Assembly (NCBI RefSeq): GCF_002338065.1
Contig: NZ_DDHJ01000004.1
Location: 263,943-327,942 of the forward strand
Length of the DNA stretch: 64,000 nt
From: Pseudomonas sp. UBA1879
GTDB taxonomy: Bacteria; Pseudomonadota; Gammaproteobacteria; Pseudomonadales; Pseudomonadaceae
Direction: 5' to 3'
Under the pieces are notes generated by a model. That model was given only the letters and a program-made list of their open reading frames with translations. It searched no databases and was not told where the DNA came from. Both the position numbers and the translations under genes were made by a program. Positions 33,365-41,577 of the stretch are shown piece by piece; the first letter of the stretch is position 1, and each line of letters starts with the position of its first letter.

Positions 33365-34690
33365 ATGCATAACAATAAGATTGCATTCACGAATGTCACC
33401 ATTTTCGACGCAAGCGGTGACAAGCCTTACAAAGGCAGCGTGCTGGTTGAGGACAATCGCATCAAACGTATTGTCCGGGGCACTGCCAAGCTTCACGACC
33501 TCGATGCCAAAACCATCGATGGTAAGGGTGCGTTTTTGATGCCCGGCATGACCGAGGCTCACACCCACTTTTCCTGGAATGACCAACCTTCGCTGGCAGC
33601 CATTCAGATGATGCCGCCGGAAGAGCACATCCTCTGGTGTGTTGGTGTCGCCAAGCGCTATCTCGATATGGGATGGACGTCGTGCATTGGTGCGGCAGCC
33701 GCCAAGGCCCGTCTTGATGTTGTTCTGCGTAACGCCATCAATGCGGGTCAGTTTCCAGGGCCGCGTTACCTCGCCGGTAGTCAGGAGGTCTCCACTATTG
33801 GCGCATTGGGCGATAACACGCTCCCGCACTTGCCATTCCCTGAGCTGAACTTCGGTTCTCTGTGCTGCGGTCCCGAGGAGATCCGCAAGACAGTTCGTAC
33901 CTTCATCAAGTACGGGGTCGACCACCTGAAGATCAACCTCTCCGGCGAGTACATTGCCGGTATCGCTGCGGAGACTTCGCCGTTTTCCGAGGAAGAGATT
34001 GCCATGCTGGTTTCCGAAGCCAAGCGCTTCGGTAAGCGCGTCGCTGCACACGCGCGTTCGGCGGAGTCGGTCAAGCAATGCGTGCGTTACGGCATCGACA
34101 TGATCTACCACGCAAGCTTCGCGGACGAAGAAGCGTTGGACATGCTCGAAGCCAACAAGGAAAAGCACTTCGTTGCGCCAGGCCTGGCCTGGTTGATTCG
34201 CACCACCTACAACGCATCCGAGTATGGGATCACCCCAGCGATCGCAGAAAAAATGGGCTATAAGCGCGAGCTGGAAGCCGCCTGTGAAACCCTGCAAAAG
34301 ATGCACAAGCGTGGTATTCGAGTGCTGCCCGGTGGTGACTATGGATTTGCCTGGATGCCTCACGGCACCAACGCCATGGACCTCGAATATTTCACCACCT
34401 ATCTGGGCATGACCAACATGGAGGCCTTGATTGCCGCTACCCGTTACGGTGGCCAGATCATGATGCAAGGTGGTGAGCTGGGCCAGATCAAGGAAGGTTT
34501 CCTCGCAGACTTGATGCTGGTTACCGGTAATCCGCTGGCAGACATCCGGGTCCTGCAGAACCCTGAAAAAATTGCGTTGGTCATGAAGGACGGCGCGATC
34601 CACAAGAGCTCTTTCGAGATCCAGCCTCCGAGAGCTGTCATCCACCGCATGCCTGCCCAGAAAACCTCAAGGGCAGCTGCGCACTCCTGA
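33365..34690 (+). CDS. Amidohydrolase-superfamily metal-dependent hydrolase
   Basis: This 441-aa protein has the imidazolonepropionase / Xaa-Pro carboxypeptidase-like layout. An N-terminal beta-sandwich is followed by a TIM barrel with GMTEAHTH (HxH), a metal-bridging Lys in VDHLKINLSG, and His in AAHARS and IYHASF. The Asp is in PGGDYGFAW, and the C-terminus contains GFLADLMLVTGNPLADI. It should hydrolyse an amide or peptide-like bond. It is third in the run after FAH and the hydrolase, with about 120 bp before it. An antisense frame of 451 codons here is a shadow. Confidence 0.92.
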   Translation: MHNNKIAFTNVTIFDASGDKPYKGSVLVEDNRIKRIVRGTAKLHDLDAKTIDGKGAFLMPGMTEAHTHFSWNDQPSLAAIQMMPPEEHILWCVGVAKRYLDMGWTSCIGAAAAKARLDVVLRNAINAGQFPGPRYLAGSQEVSTIGALGDNTLPHLPFPELNFGSLCCGPEEIRKTVRTFIKYGVDHLKINLSGEYIAGIAAETSPFSEEEIAMLVSEAKRFGKRVAAHARSAESVKQCVRYGIDMIYHASFADEEALDMLEANKEKHFVAPGLAWLIRTTYNASEYGITPAIAEKMGYKRELEAACETLQKMHKRGIRVLPGGDYGFAWMPHGTNAMDLEYFTTYLGMTNMEALIAATRYGGQIMMQGGELGQIKEGFLADLMLVTGNPLADIRVLQNPEKIALVMKDGAIHKSSFEIQPPRAVIHRMPAQKTSRAAAHS

Positions 34691-34695
34691 TACGG

Positions 34696-34715
34696 GGCGC
34701 CTTCGGGCGCCTTGA
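34696..34715 (+). terminator. Putative hairpin terminator after the amidohydrolase gene
   Basis: GGCGCC TTCG GGCGCC forms a 6-bp GC stem with a stable tetraloop, beginning 6 bp after the stop. The following T-rich run is short (TTGATT), so termination may be partial. Confidence 0.5.
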
Positions 34716-34846
34716 TTCAATCCGTCAGTTAAACCGGCACTGATCCCACGATCAGGGTCTTGAAACCCCTTTGCCCAAAGCTCGCTGATCTCGTCTGCGT
34801 GCGGCGTAGCTGTGTGTCTCCATAAAAACAACAATCGAGATAGACC

Positions 34847-35617
34847 ATGAAAAAAGTAATCATCCCTGCTGCAGTGCTGTGCGGTTTCCCCGTTTCTTCG
34901 TACGCGGCTGACTATCCTGAATTCAATTTCAACGTGCTCAGTGTCATGGCCACGGGCAATTCAAAGGCTGACCCCATTCTCGGTACCGGTACGTCGGACA
35001 AGAACCTGACGACTTACCAGTTTGAGCACTTCAGTACTTTCAAGTACGGCGATATCTATCTGGACGCAGAGGTGTACAAAGGCGATGACGTCGGGGGCGA
35101 AGGCGCTGCTTCTGGCGGTTCGGGGAAAAGCTCTCAGAACCTGCTGGTGGCGAACCCGAGGCTGAGCCTGGGCAAGATGACGGGCAAATCGTTTGCATAC
35201 GGACCGGTGACGGATGTGTCGCTGATCGCGCGCTGGGAAGATGCCAGCTATGCCGATTTCCGTTCAAGAAACTACGGCCTTTCGCTCAACTTCGATGTGC
35301 CTGGTTTCGTGTATTTCGAATCCGGTCTGCTGCGGCGTACCACCAACTACAACGACCCCAACTGGCTCTGGCGCTCCTATCTAATTTCAAAGCCATGGGA
35401 GATTGCGGGGCAGCAGTTCAACTTCACCTTGCTGTCATTAATCAACGGCACGGACCACAACGGCACGGAGTATTTCACGCGGCCTGAAGTGCTCTGGCAT
35501 GTCGACAAGGCCGGGTCGTTTCAGTTGGGCGTCAGGGTGGAGACTCACCATTACGACATCGGAGGGGATCGCTACGAGCGCATCTCCCCCAACATCATCT
35601 TCAAATGGTTTATGTGA
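34847..35617 (+). CDS. Tsx-like nucleoside-specific outer-membrane channel
   Basis: This 256-aa protein has a signal peptide (MKKVIIPAAVLCGFPVSSYA) and a 12-strand-type barrel. The YQFEHFSTFKYGDIYLDAEVYKGDD region, FAYGPVTDVSLIARWED and terminal aromatic FKWFM are typical of the Tsx/OmpK family, which passes nucleosides or small substrates. It could admit the substrate of the FAH/hydrolase/amidohydrolase set, or nucleosides. It converges on the GntR gene, ending 3 bp from it. Confidence 0.82.
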   Translation: MKKVIIPAAVLCGFPVSSYAADYPEFNFNVLSVMATGNSKADPILGTGTSDKNLTTYQFEHFSTFKYGDIYLDAEVYKGDDVGGEGAASGGSGKSSQNLLVANPRLSLGKMTGKSFAYGPVTDVSLIARWEDASYADFRSRNYGLSLNFDVPGFVYFESGLLRRTTNYNDPNWLWRSYLISKPWEIAGQQFNFTLLSLINGTDHNGTEYFTRPEVLWHVDKAGSFQLGVRVETHHYDIGGDRYERISPNIIFKWFM

Positions 35618-35620
35618 TGG

Positions 35621-36382
35621 TCACTTCCAAAAGGTAGCGCCGATTCGGTTCATCCACTTGGCATTCCCCGGACGGGTGCCCAGCAACTCGTCGAGCTTCT
35701 CAATCAAGGGCGCAAGCATGTTGCGGGCTGACGAGGCAGCAGCTTCTTCGTCACCCGCAACGATCGCATCAAGAATGGCATGGTGATCGGCGAGACTTGG
35801 CTCTGGAAGGTCCGCGTCCGAGAAGATGCTTTTGGTATGACTGTGAATGGAGGCGTTGAAGTAGGCGTACAACGCTTGCAGGGCATCGTTGTGCGAAGCG
35901 GTTGCGATCGCGACATGGAAGTCGCGGTCCAGATCCAGAAACTCGTCGAGAATGCTTTCGCTCGTGTACTCACCGCGAACATCAAGGGCGGCTTTCAGAC
36001 GAGCTATGTCTTCAGGGGTACGACGCCTTGCCGCGAATCGGGCAGCCTCGGACTCCAGCAGGCATTGCAGTTCAATGTGATCCCGCAACCCTGAGCGGTT
36101 CAGCTTGCTGACGGTTTGCGCAGGGTCCAGCTCCCGACGTACATACGTGCCATCGCCTTGGCGAACCTCCAGCATGCCCGAGTGCGAAAGCACGCGGATC
36201 GCTTCACGCACGGTATTTCGACCGACAGCGAATTGCTCAGCGAGCTCCGCTTCTTTAGGAATGCACTCACCTATCTTCCACACGCGCTGATCGATCAGCG
36301 AGCGGATGGTTTCAATGGTGGACTCAACCAGCGAGAGACGCGGGACGGGGGTTTGACCTAGTTTTGCCATGGTTTGGTTCAT
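35621..36382 (-). CDS. GntR/FadR-type (FCD) transcriptional regulator, paralogue of the one at 23783
   Basis: This 253-aa protein has a winged helix (IPKEAELAEQFAVGRNTVREAIRVL) and FCD domain (LLESEAARFAARRRT, LDEFLDLDRDFHVAIATASHN). It aligns along its length with the regulator at 23783-24535, including SLRDHIE/GIRDHLE and the EYTS/EYSA region. The ATG at 36382 lies inside the end of the folX frame, and a diverged copy of the shared element is 18 nt upstream, also within folX. It likely controls folE-folX and perhaps the neighbouring transport genes. Confidence 0.9.
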   Translation of the reverse strand: MNQTMAKLGQTPVPRLSLVESTIETIRSLIDQRVWKIGECIPKEAELAEQFAVGRNTVREAIRVLSHSGMLEVRQGDGTYVRRELDPAQTVSKLNRSGLRDHIELQCLLESEAARFAARRRTPEDIARLKAALDVRGEYTSESILDEFLDLDRDFHVAIATASHNDALQALYAYFNASIHSHTKSIFSDADLPEPSLADHHAILDAIVAGDEEAAASSARNMLAPLIEKLDELLGTRPGNAKWMNRIGATFWK

Positions 36383-36815
36383 TCTCGACTAAAGCAATAG
36401 ATCCTGAGATCCCATCTTTTTTATTATACACAGGCCGGTTTGTCGATCGCCGCGAGGTCAGTGTCACTGAGACGGATTCGGTGAACCTCAGCGCTAGCAG
36501 GTGTTCGACCTTGATCTTGGCGTACACAATCGCCTGGAATTCCATGACCTTCCCGAGCAGCTCCTGAGCTAACCGCTCCAGCAAAGCGAATCGCTCGTTT
36601 TCCACGTGAGGCATTAGTGCGTCCACGACCTTCTGATAGTCGACAGCCGCATCGATATCATTGTTCTCCATCGCCTCGATGGCGTCGTACATGAGGGTCA
36701 GACTGATCCGCAAATCTTGCTTGTAGAGCATTTCGTCCTCAAGCACGCCGATGTAGCCGCGCATGCTCAAGTTGTTGATTTCGATTCTGGCCAACCCTGA
36801 CGTTACGTCGCTCAC
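36324..36815 (-). CDS. folX: Dihydroneopterin triphosphate 2'-epimerase / dihydroneopterin aldolase family (FolX/FolB-like), C-terminally extended
   Basis: This 163-aa protein has about 120 residues matching the FolB/FolX fold (ARIEINNLSMRGYIGVLEDE, DYQKVVDAL, RFALLERLAQELL, IKVEHLLALRF). FolX epimerises dihydroneopterin-P3 toward tetrahydromonapterin; FolB cleaves dihydroneopterin. FolX is favoured by the pairing with folE. The GTG at 36815 has GGAG 8 nt upstream and lies 4 nt after the folE stop. The last ~40 residues are not typical and overlap the gntR promoter and the first 59 bp of that gene, suggesting loss of the original stop. Confidence 0.82.
   Translation of the reverse strand: MSDVTSGLARIEINNLSMRGYIGVLEDEMLYKQDLRISLTLMYDAIEAMENNDIDAAVDYQKVVDALMPHVENERFALLERLAQELLGKVMEFQAIVYAKIKVEHLLALRFTESVSVTLTSRRSTNRPVYNKKDGISGSIALVENEPNHGKTRSNPRPASLAG
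36400..36432 (-). promoter_or_regulatory. Diverged copy D of the shared element, with a TATAAT box
   Basis: Toward the GntR gene: TATAAT (in GTGTATAATAAAAAAG) then GATGGGATCTCAGGATC. It keeps the two GGAT-type repeats of the other copies but lacks the upstream TCTCAT dyad. The repeat block lies just downstream of a good -10 box, where a repressor would block initiation. Confidence 0.5.
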
Positions 36816-36819
36816 GATG

Positions 36820-37377
36820 TCAGCTCCTGCGGATCAACTGAAGAAATTCCTGGCGTACAACATCTGAAGCCCGAAAAGAGCCCAGCATGACTGAGGTCTG
36901 CATCATCGAGTTCTGCTTCTGAACACCACGCATCATCATGCACATGTGCTGAGCCTCGATCACGACACCTACGCCGTCTGCATCCGTCACTTCACGAATC
37001 GCATCCGCGATCTGGCGAGTGAGGTTTTCCTGAATTTGAAGGCGCCTTGCGAACATATCTACGATGCGGGCGACCTTGGACAGCCCAAGCACTTTCCCGG
37101 TGGGGATGTACGCAACGTGCGCTTTGCCGATGAAGGGCAGCAGGTGGTGTTCGCAGAGCGAGTACAACTCGATGTCGCGAACAATGACCATCTCGTCGGT
37201 TGTGGCGTTGAATAGCGCACCGTTGACGATCTCGTCCAGGGTCTGTTCGTAGCCATGGCAGAGATAACGCATGGCTTTTGCCGCGCGTTCAGGTGTGTCG
37301 AGCAATCCCTCGCGTTCCGGGTTCTCACCGAGAGCTTCCAGTACTCCACGGTAATGTTGCTGCATTGACTCGTTCAC
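36820..37377 (-). CDS. folE: GTP cyclohydrolase I
   Basis: This ~185-aa FolE-I converts GTP to 7,8-dihydroneopterin triphosphate. Conserved parts are REGLLDTPERAAKAM, the zinc ligands in LCEHHLLPF and the later Cys in EAQHMCMMMRG, with HVAYIPTGKVLGLSKVARI. The start is taken at the GTG at 37377 with AAGG 7 nt upstream; ATG 37365 is an alternative, and the frame's TTG at 37407 is unlikely. It forms an operon with folX and has shared element E 33 nt upstream. Confidence 0.93.
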   Translation of the reverse strand: MNESMQQHYRGVLEALGENPEREGLLDTPERAAKAMRYLCHGYEQTLDEIVNGALFNATTDEMVIVRDIELYSLCEHHLLPFIGKAHVAYIPTGKVLGLSKVARIVDMFARRLQIQENLTRQIADAIREVTDADGVGVVIEAQHMCMMMRGVQKQNSMMQTSVMLGSFRASDVVRQEFLQLIRRS

Positions 37378-37409
37378 GAAGGGACCTTGAGGTGTCGGTA
37401 GCTGCAATA

Positions 37410-37454
37410 GATCCTAACATCCTATGTATCGGCTTTTCAATGAGAGCTGTTCTC
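37410..37454 (-). promoter_or_regulatory. Shared 45-bp regulatory element, copy E (folE-folX)
   Basis: Toward folE: GAGA-N5-TCTCAT, 13 nt, CATAGGATGTTAGGATC. The GAGA/TCTC dyad is perfect. The element lies between the 3' end of the LysR gene and folE, showing that folE has its own promoter. Confidence 0.72.
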
Positions 37455-37467
37455 GGTTATCGGCTTT

Positions 37468-38349
37468 TTACTGCAGGCGTTTCTGCAGGAAATCGGCTAG
37501 AGCACGCACCCGCTCCGGGATGTATCGAGTTGGGGGAAACACCAGGAAGAATTCAAATTCATCCTCGGACTGCCAATCGTCGAAGATCGGTATCAGATCC
37601 CCGCGTCGCACCTCAGCGTTACCGTAATAGCTCGGCACCTGAATGATCCCCAACCCACTCTGTGCAGCCGCCACGAGCGCCAATCCGTTATCACTGCCGA
37701 TTCGGCCCCCAGGTTGCAGGTGATGGACGTTTTTGCCTTTTCGATAGCTCCAGCGCCGGCCGAGTAATGAGAGGCAGAGCGCTGGGGGCAGCTCTCCGGG
37801 ATGTTTGCAACCAGACACTGATGGCAATAGGGAGGGGGCAATCAGCGTGCGCAGGGGAAAATTGATGAGTCGTCTGGCTATTAGATTCGAGTCGGCCAGC
37901 GGGCCTAGCCGAACGCTGATGTCGACGCCTTCGCTGACCAGATCGACATTGCGCGCCGTGACGTTGATGAATAGCTGAATGCCGGGGTACTCCAGCGCAA
38001 ACTCTGCCAATAGCGGGGGGAGCGTGGTTTCAGCGAAATGCCCCGCCAGGCTGATTTTGATGTGCCCCTTGAGTTGTGAGCGACCCAGGCGAACTTCATC
38101 GTGGGCCTCTTCGATCCCATCCATCAGTCCTCGGCATTGCTTGTAAAAGGCTTGCCCGGCTTCGGTCGGCACGCAGCCGCGCGCAGTGCGCTGCAGCAGC
38201 TGTTGACCCAGGCTGCGCTCCAGCGCGCCTACCTTGCGACTGAGGTTCGCGACTGAAGAGTCCAGAATCTTCGCCGCTGCGCTGAAGCTGCCTCCTTCAA
38301 CCGTGGCAACCAACTCTGGTATTCCATCAAGTATGTTTGGCTTTCCCAT
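37468..38349 (-). CDS. LysR-family transcriptional regulator
   Basis: This 293-aa LTTR has an N-terminal winged HTH (GSFSAAAKILDSSVANLSRKVGALERSLG) and a substrate-binding domain from about residue 90 (GHIKISLAGHFAETTLPPLL). It belongs to the CrgA/AaeR-like subgroup (SEGVDISVRLGPLADSNLIARRL). It is divergent from the SDR gene at 38488 and probably activates it and the following PRISE gene. Confidence 0.92.
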   Translation of the reverse strand: MGKPNILDGIPELVATVEGGSFSAAAKILDSSVANLSRKVGALERSLGQQLLQRTARGCVPTEAGQAFYKQCRGLMDGIEEAHDEVRLGRSQLKGHIKISLAGHFAETTLPPLLAEFALEYPGIQLFINVTARNVDLVSEGVDISVRLGPLADSNLIARRLINFPLRTLIAPSLLPSVSGCKHPGELPPALCLSLLGRRWSYRKGKNVHHLQPGGRIGSDNGLALVAAAQSGLGIIQVPSYYGNAEVRRGDLIPIFDDWQSEDEFEFFLVFPPTRYIPERVRALADFLQKRLQ

Positions 38350-38487
38350 AGTGCAAAGCTGCTTCTCTTTTCTGGATCTACCTAGTCATTTTTCGTAAGC
38401 ATACGCTGAGTCCCAATTAACGCTTGAGCTTTTTTAGCGGACGCATATCGCGGCGCAAAAAAGCCATGAGAAATGGGAGAACCCTGT

Positions 38488-39204
38488 ATGTCATTCGAAG
38501 GCAAAAAAGTAGTCATTCTCGGTGGTGGTTCCGGCATGGGCCTGGCACTGGCCAAGAAGGTGATTTCCTCTGGTGGGAAAGTCGTCATCGGCGGTCGTAA
38601 TGCCGCCAAGCTCGGCAACGTTGCAGTCACACTGGGTGATTCTGCGAGTTACAAAGCATTTGATCTTGGTGATGAAGCGGCAGTCAGAAGCGCATTCGAG
38701 GCCATTGGACCGTTTGATCACTTGGTCACAACGGCTGCGGAGCTGACGTTCGCGCCTGTTGCGGATCTCTCGACTGAGCAAGTGCAATCGATGCTCGTCT
38801 CCAAGTTTTGGGGGCCGTTCTACGCCTCGAAATACGCCGCTCCTCATATCGCCAAAAATGGCTCAATCACGTTCTTTTCCGGCTTGGCAGCTTACCGACC
38901 TGCGCCTGGGGCATCGATTGTTGCGGCGCTGAACGCAGCGCTTGAAGGTTTCGCCATGACGTTGGCACTGGAGATCAAACCGGTGCGGGTCAACGTCGTC
39001 TCGCCAGGCGTCGTCGACACCCCAACGTGGGATTTCCTGAGCAACGACGACCGTCGAGGCCTTCTCGAAAGCGTCGCGGATAGTCTTCCCGTCGGCCGGG
39101 TCGGCCAAGCTGATGATCTTGCAGACGCTGCTCTGTCATTGATGGGAAATGGCTTCATCAACGGCACCGTGCTCCACGTCGATGGTGGTGGTCGCATTGC
39201 CTGA
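38488..39204 (+). CDS. SDR-family oxidoreductase
   Basis: This 238-aa SDR has a glycine motif GGGSGMG near residue 14, TAAELTF in place of the NNAG region, and a catalytic Ser in FFSGLAAYRP. The usual YxxxK is not obvious, because the Tyr position reads PGASIVAALNAALEG. The C-terminus (GTVLHVDGGGRIA) is typical. It may be a catalytically altered or SDRvv-type member. The ATG at 38488 follows GGGAGA. It is the first gene under the divergent LysR. Confidence 0.85.
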   Translation: MSFEGKKVVILGGGSGMGLALAKKVISSGGKVVIGGRNAAKLGNVAVTLGDSASYKAFDLGDEAAVRSAFEAIGPFDHLVTTAAELTFAPVADLSTEQVQSMLVSKFWGPFYASKYAAPHIAKNGSITFFSGLAAYRPAPGASIVAALNAALEGFAMTLALEIKPVRVNVVSPGVVDTPTWDFLSNDDRRGLLESVADSLPVGRVGQADDLADAALSLMGNGFINGTVLHVDGGGRIA

Positions 39205-39240
39205 CGCCAAGCCTTTCCAGATCACCATGAGGATTTCGAT

Positions 39241-40293
39241 ATGAACGATAAGCACGTTGCACTCGTTGTGGGTTCCAGCGGAATCATTGGCAGCGCATTG
39301 GTCGAAACTCTGTTCAGCGCACCTGACTGGACTGTACGGGCATTGCGTAAAACGAATTTGCCGGGCGTCGAGGCGATCGATTGTGACCTGAGCGATGCAG
39401 ACGCAACCCGACAAGCGCTCGAAGCTGCATCCGATACCACCCATGTGTTCTACGCGGCGTTGCAGACCGATCCTGATTTGGCGCGCGAGTCCGAAATCAA
39501 CACTGTGATGCTCCGCAACGTACTGGATGGACTCAAGGCCAACGGTGCTCCGTTGCAGCGGGTTGTGCATTACCAGGGCGCCAAAGTCTATGGCGTTCAC
39601 CTGGGAGCCAGCGTCGCACCTTTCTATGAAGACGACCCACGGCATGTGGCTGCCAACTTCTACTACGCCCAAGAGGATTTGCTCAGAGAAAGGCAGATCA
39701 GCGACGGCCTGGACTGGAGCATTCTCAGGCCCGATGTGGTGGTGGGCGACATCGCCGGCAACCCGATGAACATCGCAATGGTCATCGGTGTCTTCGCAGC
39801 GCTGAGCAAACAGGCAGGTGTGCCACTGCGTTTCCCTGGCTCCATGCGCACGTACCGAGAAGTCGTCGCTCAACTCACCGACGCGCATTGGCTGGCACGC
39901 GCGAGCTTGTGGGCCGCGCTCGCACCAACAGCCCGTAACGAAGCCTTCAACCTGGTAGGCGAGCCGTTTCGCTGGGAACGCATCTGGATCAAGATCGCCG
40001 AAGCGCTAAATATGGAGGTCGCTACGCCTCAGCCATTTTCCCTCGCCAAGCACATGCCCGGAAAAGCCAATGACTGGGAGCGACTGGCAACTGAGCATGA
40101 GCTAAACACATTGCCTTATGAAAAGCTGGTGGGGTGGCCGTTCGGTGACTTCATCTTCAATACCGAATTCGACATGATTTCGGACATGAACAAGATCCGT
40201 CGCGCGGGCTTCACCGAGGTCGTGAACAACGAAGAGATCATGGTTGATGCGTTGAAGTGGTTGGCAGAGAAGGGATTTCTGCCGAGTCATTGA
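39241..40293 (+). CDS. PRISE-type NAD(P)-dependent enone reductase / epimerase-like SDR
   Basis: This 350-aa extended SDR has VVGSSGIIGSALVE for cofactor binding, then YQGAKVYGVHLG and NFYYAQEDLL. These are the lysine and tyrosine motifs of the progesterone 5-beta-reductase / iridoid synthase (PRISE) family, which reduces activated C=C bonds. A substrate-domain signature (FNLVGEPFRWERIW) follows. It lies 36 nt downstream of the SDR gene and is likely co-transcribed under LysR. Substrate unknown. Confidence 0.88.
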   Translation: MNDKHVALVVGSSGIIGSALVETLFSAPDWTVRALRKTNLPGVEAIDCDLSDADATRQALEAASDTTHVFYAALQTDPDLARESEINTVMLRNVLDGLKANGAPLQRVVHYQGAKVYGVHLGASVAPFYEDDPRHVAANFYYAQEDLLRERQISDGLDWSILRPDVVVGDIAGNPMNIAMVIGVFAALSKQAGVPLRFPGSMRTYREVVAQLTDAHWLARASLWAALAPTARNEAFNLVGEPFRWERIWIKIAEALNMEVATPQPFSLAKHMPGKANDWERLATEHELNTLPYEKLVGWPFGDFIFNTEFDMISDMNKIRRAGFTEVVNNEEIMVDALKWLAEKGFLPSH

Positions 40294-40356
40294 GTTGGTT
40301 GCGGTGGTAGAGCACAAGACGGGAGATGTCTGCGGAGCACCGCAGGGGTAGCCAGT

Positions 40357-40623
40357 CTAGACGTAAATGCCGTACTCAAGCTGCCTCAAAAGCGTATCCA
40401 CATGTTCATACCCCGACTGCGTTGAAAGCATGCGGCATGGCACTCGGTAGTCTAAACCACGTGCTGGGGTGATGAGCCAATGCTCTGCAGACTCGCGAGT
40501 CCCGAGCACACGCGTGGCTGTCACCAAAATTTGCTCGTGCCGTCCCTCAAAGCACCGGTGGGCTAGGCTCCAGCACTTGAGGAGCGAGTTAGGGCAAAAA
40601 GCTACAATCTGGAGTTCGTTCAT
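40357..40623 (-). CDS. MbcA/ParS/Xre-type antitoxin C-terminal domain protein (DUF2384), orphan
   Basis: This 88-aa frame ends in ATRVLGTRESAEHWLITPARG, then a YEHVDTLLRQLEYGIYV tail, the toxin-binding domain of RES-Xre/ParST antitoxins. The N-terminal Xre DNA-binding region is short or missing, and no RES-toxin gene is next to it. The ATG at 40623 lacks a strong ribosome site. It is probably a truncated or solitary antitoxin left in the island. Confidence 0.6.
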   Translation of the reverse strand: MNELQIVAFCPNSLLKCWSLAHRCFEGRHEQILVTATRVLGTRESAEHWLITPARGLDYRVPCRMLSTQSGYEHVDTLLRQLEYGIYV

Positions 40624-40659
40624 TAGGTATGCCTCAGAGACGCATATTGAGTCCACCAA

Positions 40660-41205
40660 TGTAGCTTCTTGCCTGACTCAAATTCACGCTTAGACTGTTG
40701 TTTAGACAGATCTCCGCTTCGCGGCAGCAGTGTGACCACCGCGTTATACCAGGATGACATTTGGAGATGAGGCCGCGCTAAGGATGCCACTTAGCCTGCC
40801 AGTCTGCCAACAGGCTCAGCCTCTCTGCCGCATCGTAGGGCAATGTCTAGCAGTCTTCCTTGTCTATCCGACCGGCTCCGAAGCAGATCGCGTGCCTCGG
40901 CTTCAAATTGAAATTTTAAAAGCCACTTGTGGCTTGGTGCCTTCCGCCGACCCTTCATCGCATTTCCTCGCAGACCATCCCAGGACGTTCAAATCGGACT
41001 CGTATTGTTTGGCTACCGGGCAGCATAGCCTGCCACAGCGTATTAGATAGTGCGACTGAAGAGCCAGAAGGATTCGTCGTTGCCAGTCACTGCGAGGGGG
41101 CAGATGCCCAGCCGGGCCAGTAGTATTAGTAGTCGATGGGCTGATTTGGGGTGCTTGGAACCTACTCAATTCCAGGATCTGTCTGGAATGTTCACGTACA
41201 GCTCC
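40660..41205. other. Intergenic stretch, no recognised content
   Basis: About 545 bp with only short unrelated frames. I see no repeat, tRNA or att-like sequence that I can support. Confidence 0.35.
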
Positions 41206-41490
41206 TCAGCTCGCCGGGCCTTCGCTGAGCTCGCTACGAATACGTTCGACTACTGAGTCCAGCGTGGCTCCATCCTCCATCAAAAGGTAGCATTGCATCA
41301 GAATTGTCAACGGATGAACGTCCATGGTCGAGGCGAGAGCATGAACCATTTCCAGAGTAGGACCTTTCCCCCCACCTTCTAATTGGCTCAGATAGGTCTG
41401 ACTGCTGTTGCCACCGAAGGCTTCCTGGGTGAGATGACGTGACTTCCTCATCTGCCTTATTGCCTTGCCAAACGCCTGTTTCAGCTCCAT
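41206..41490 (-). CDS. XRE-family helix-turn-helix regulator
   Basis: A 94-aa protein with a single HTH_3 domain (FGKAIRQMRKSRHLTQEAFGG, SQTYLSQLEGGGKGPTLEMV). It is probably a repressor of the divergent 148-aa gene across about 90 bp. Such pairs often ride on mobile elements, and here the pair lies beside the Tn554-type recombinase module. Confidence 0.85.
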   Translation of the reverse strand: MELKQAFGKAIRQMRKSRHLTQEAFGGNSSQTYLSQLEGGGKGPTLEMVHALASTMDVHPLTILMQCYLLMEDGATLDSVVERIRSELSEGPAS

Positions 41491-41577
41491 TTTTTTTCAT
41501 TCCTGCAAAAGGAATGATGAAGCCGTCTTGAACGTCACACCTCCATTAACTATTGTTAATATTTCGAGGGTTTTTCG

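Noticed and set aside
33290..34645. 451-codon minus-strand frame
   Set aside because: It is fully antisense to the well-conserved amidohydrolase gene. Long antisense frames are common in GC-rich DNA.
37378..37407. TTG start for folE at 37407
   Set aside because: The extra residues are not typical of FolE, and better starts with ribosome sites exist at 37377 or 37365.
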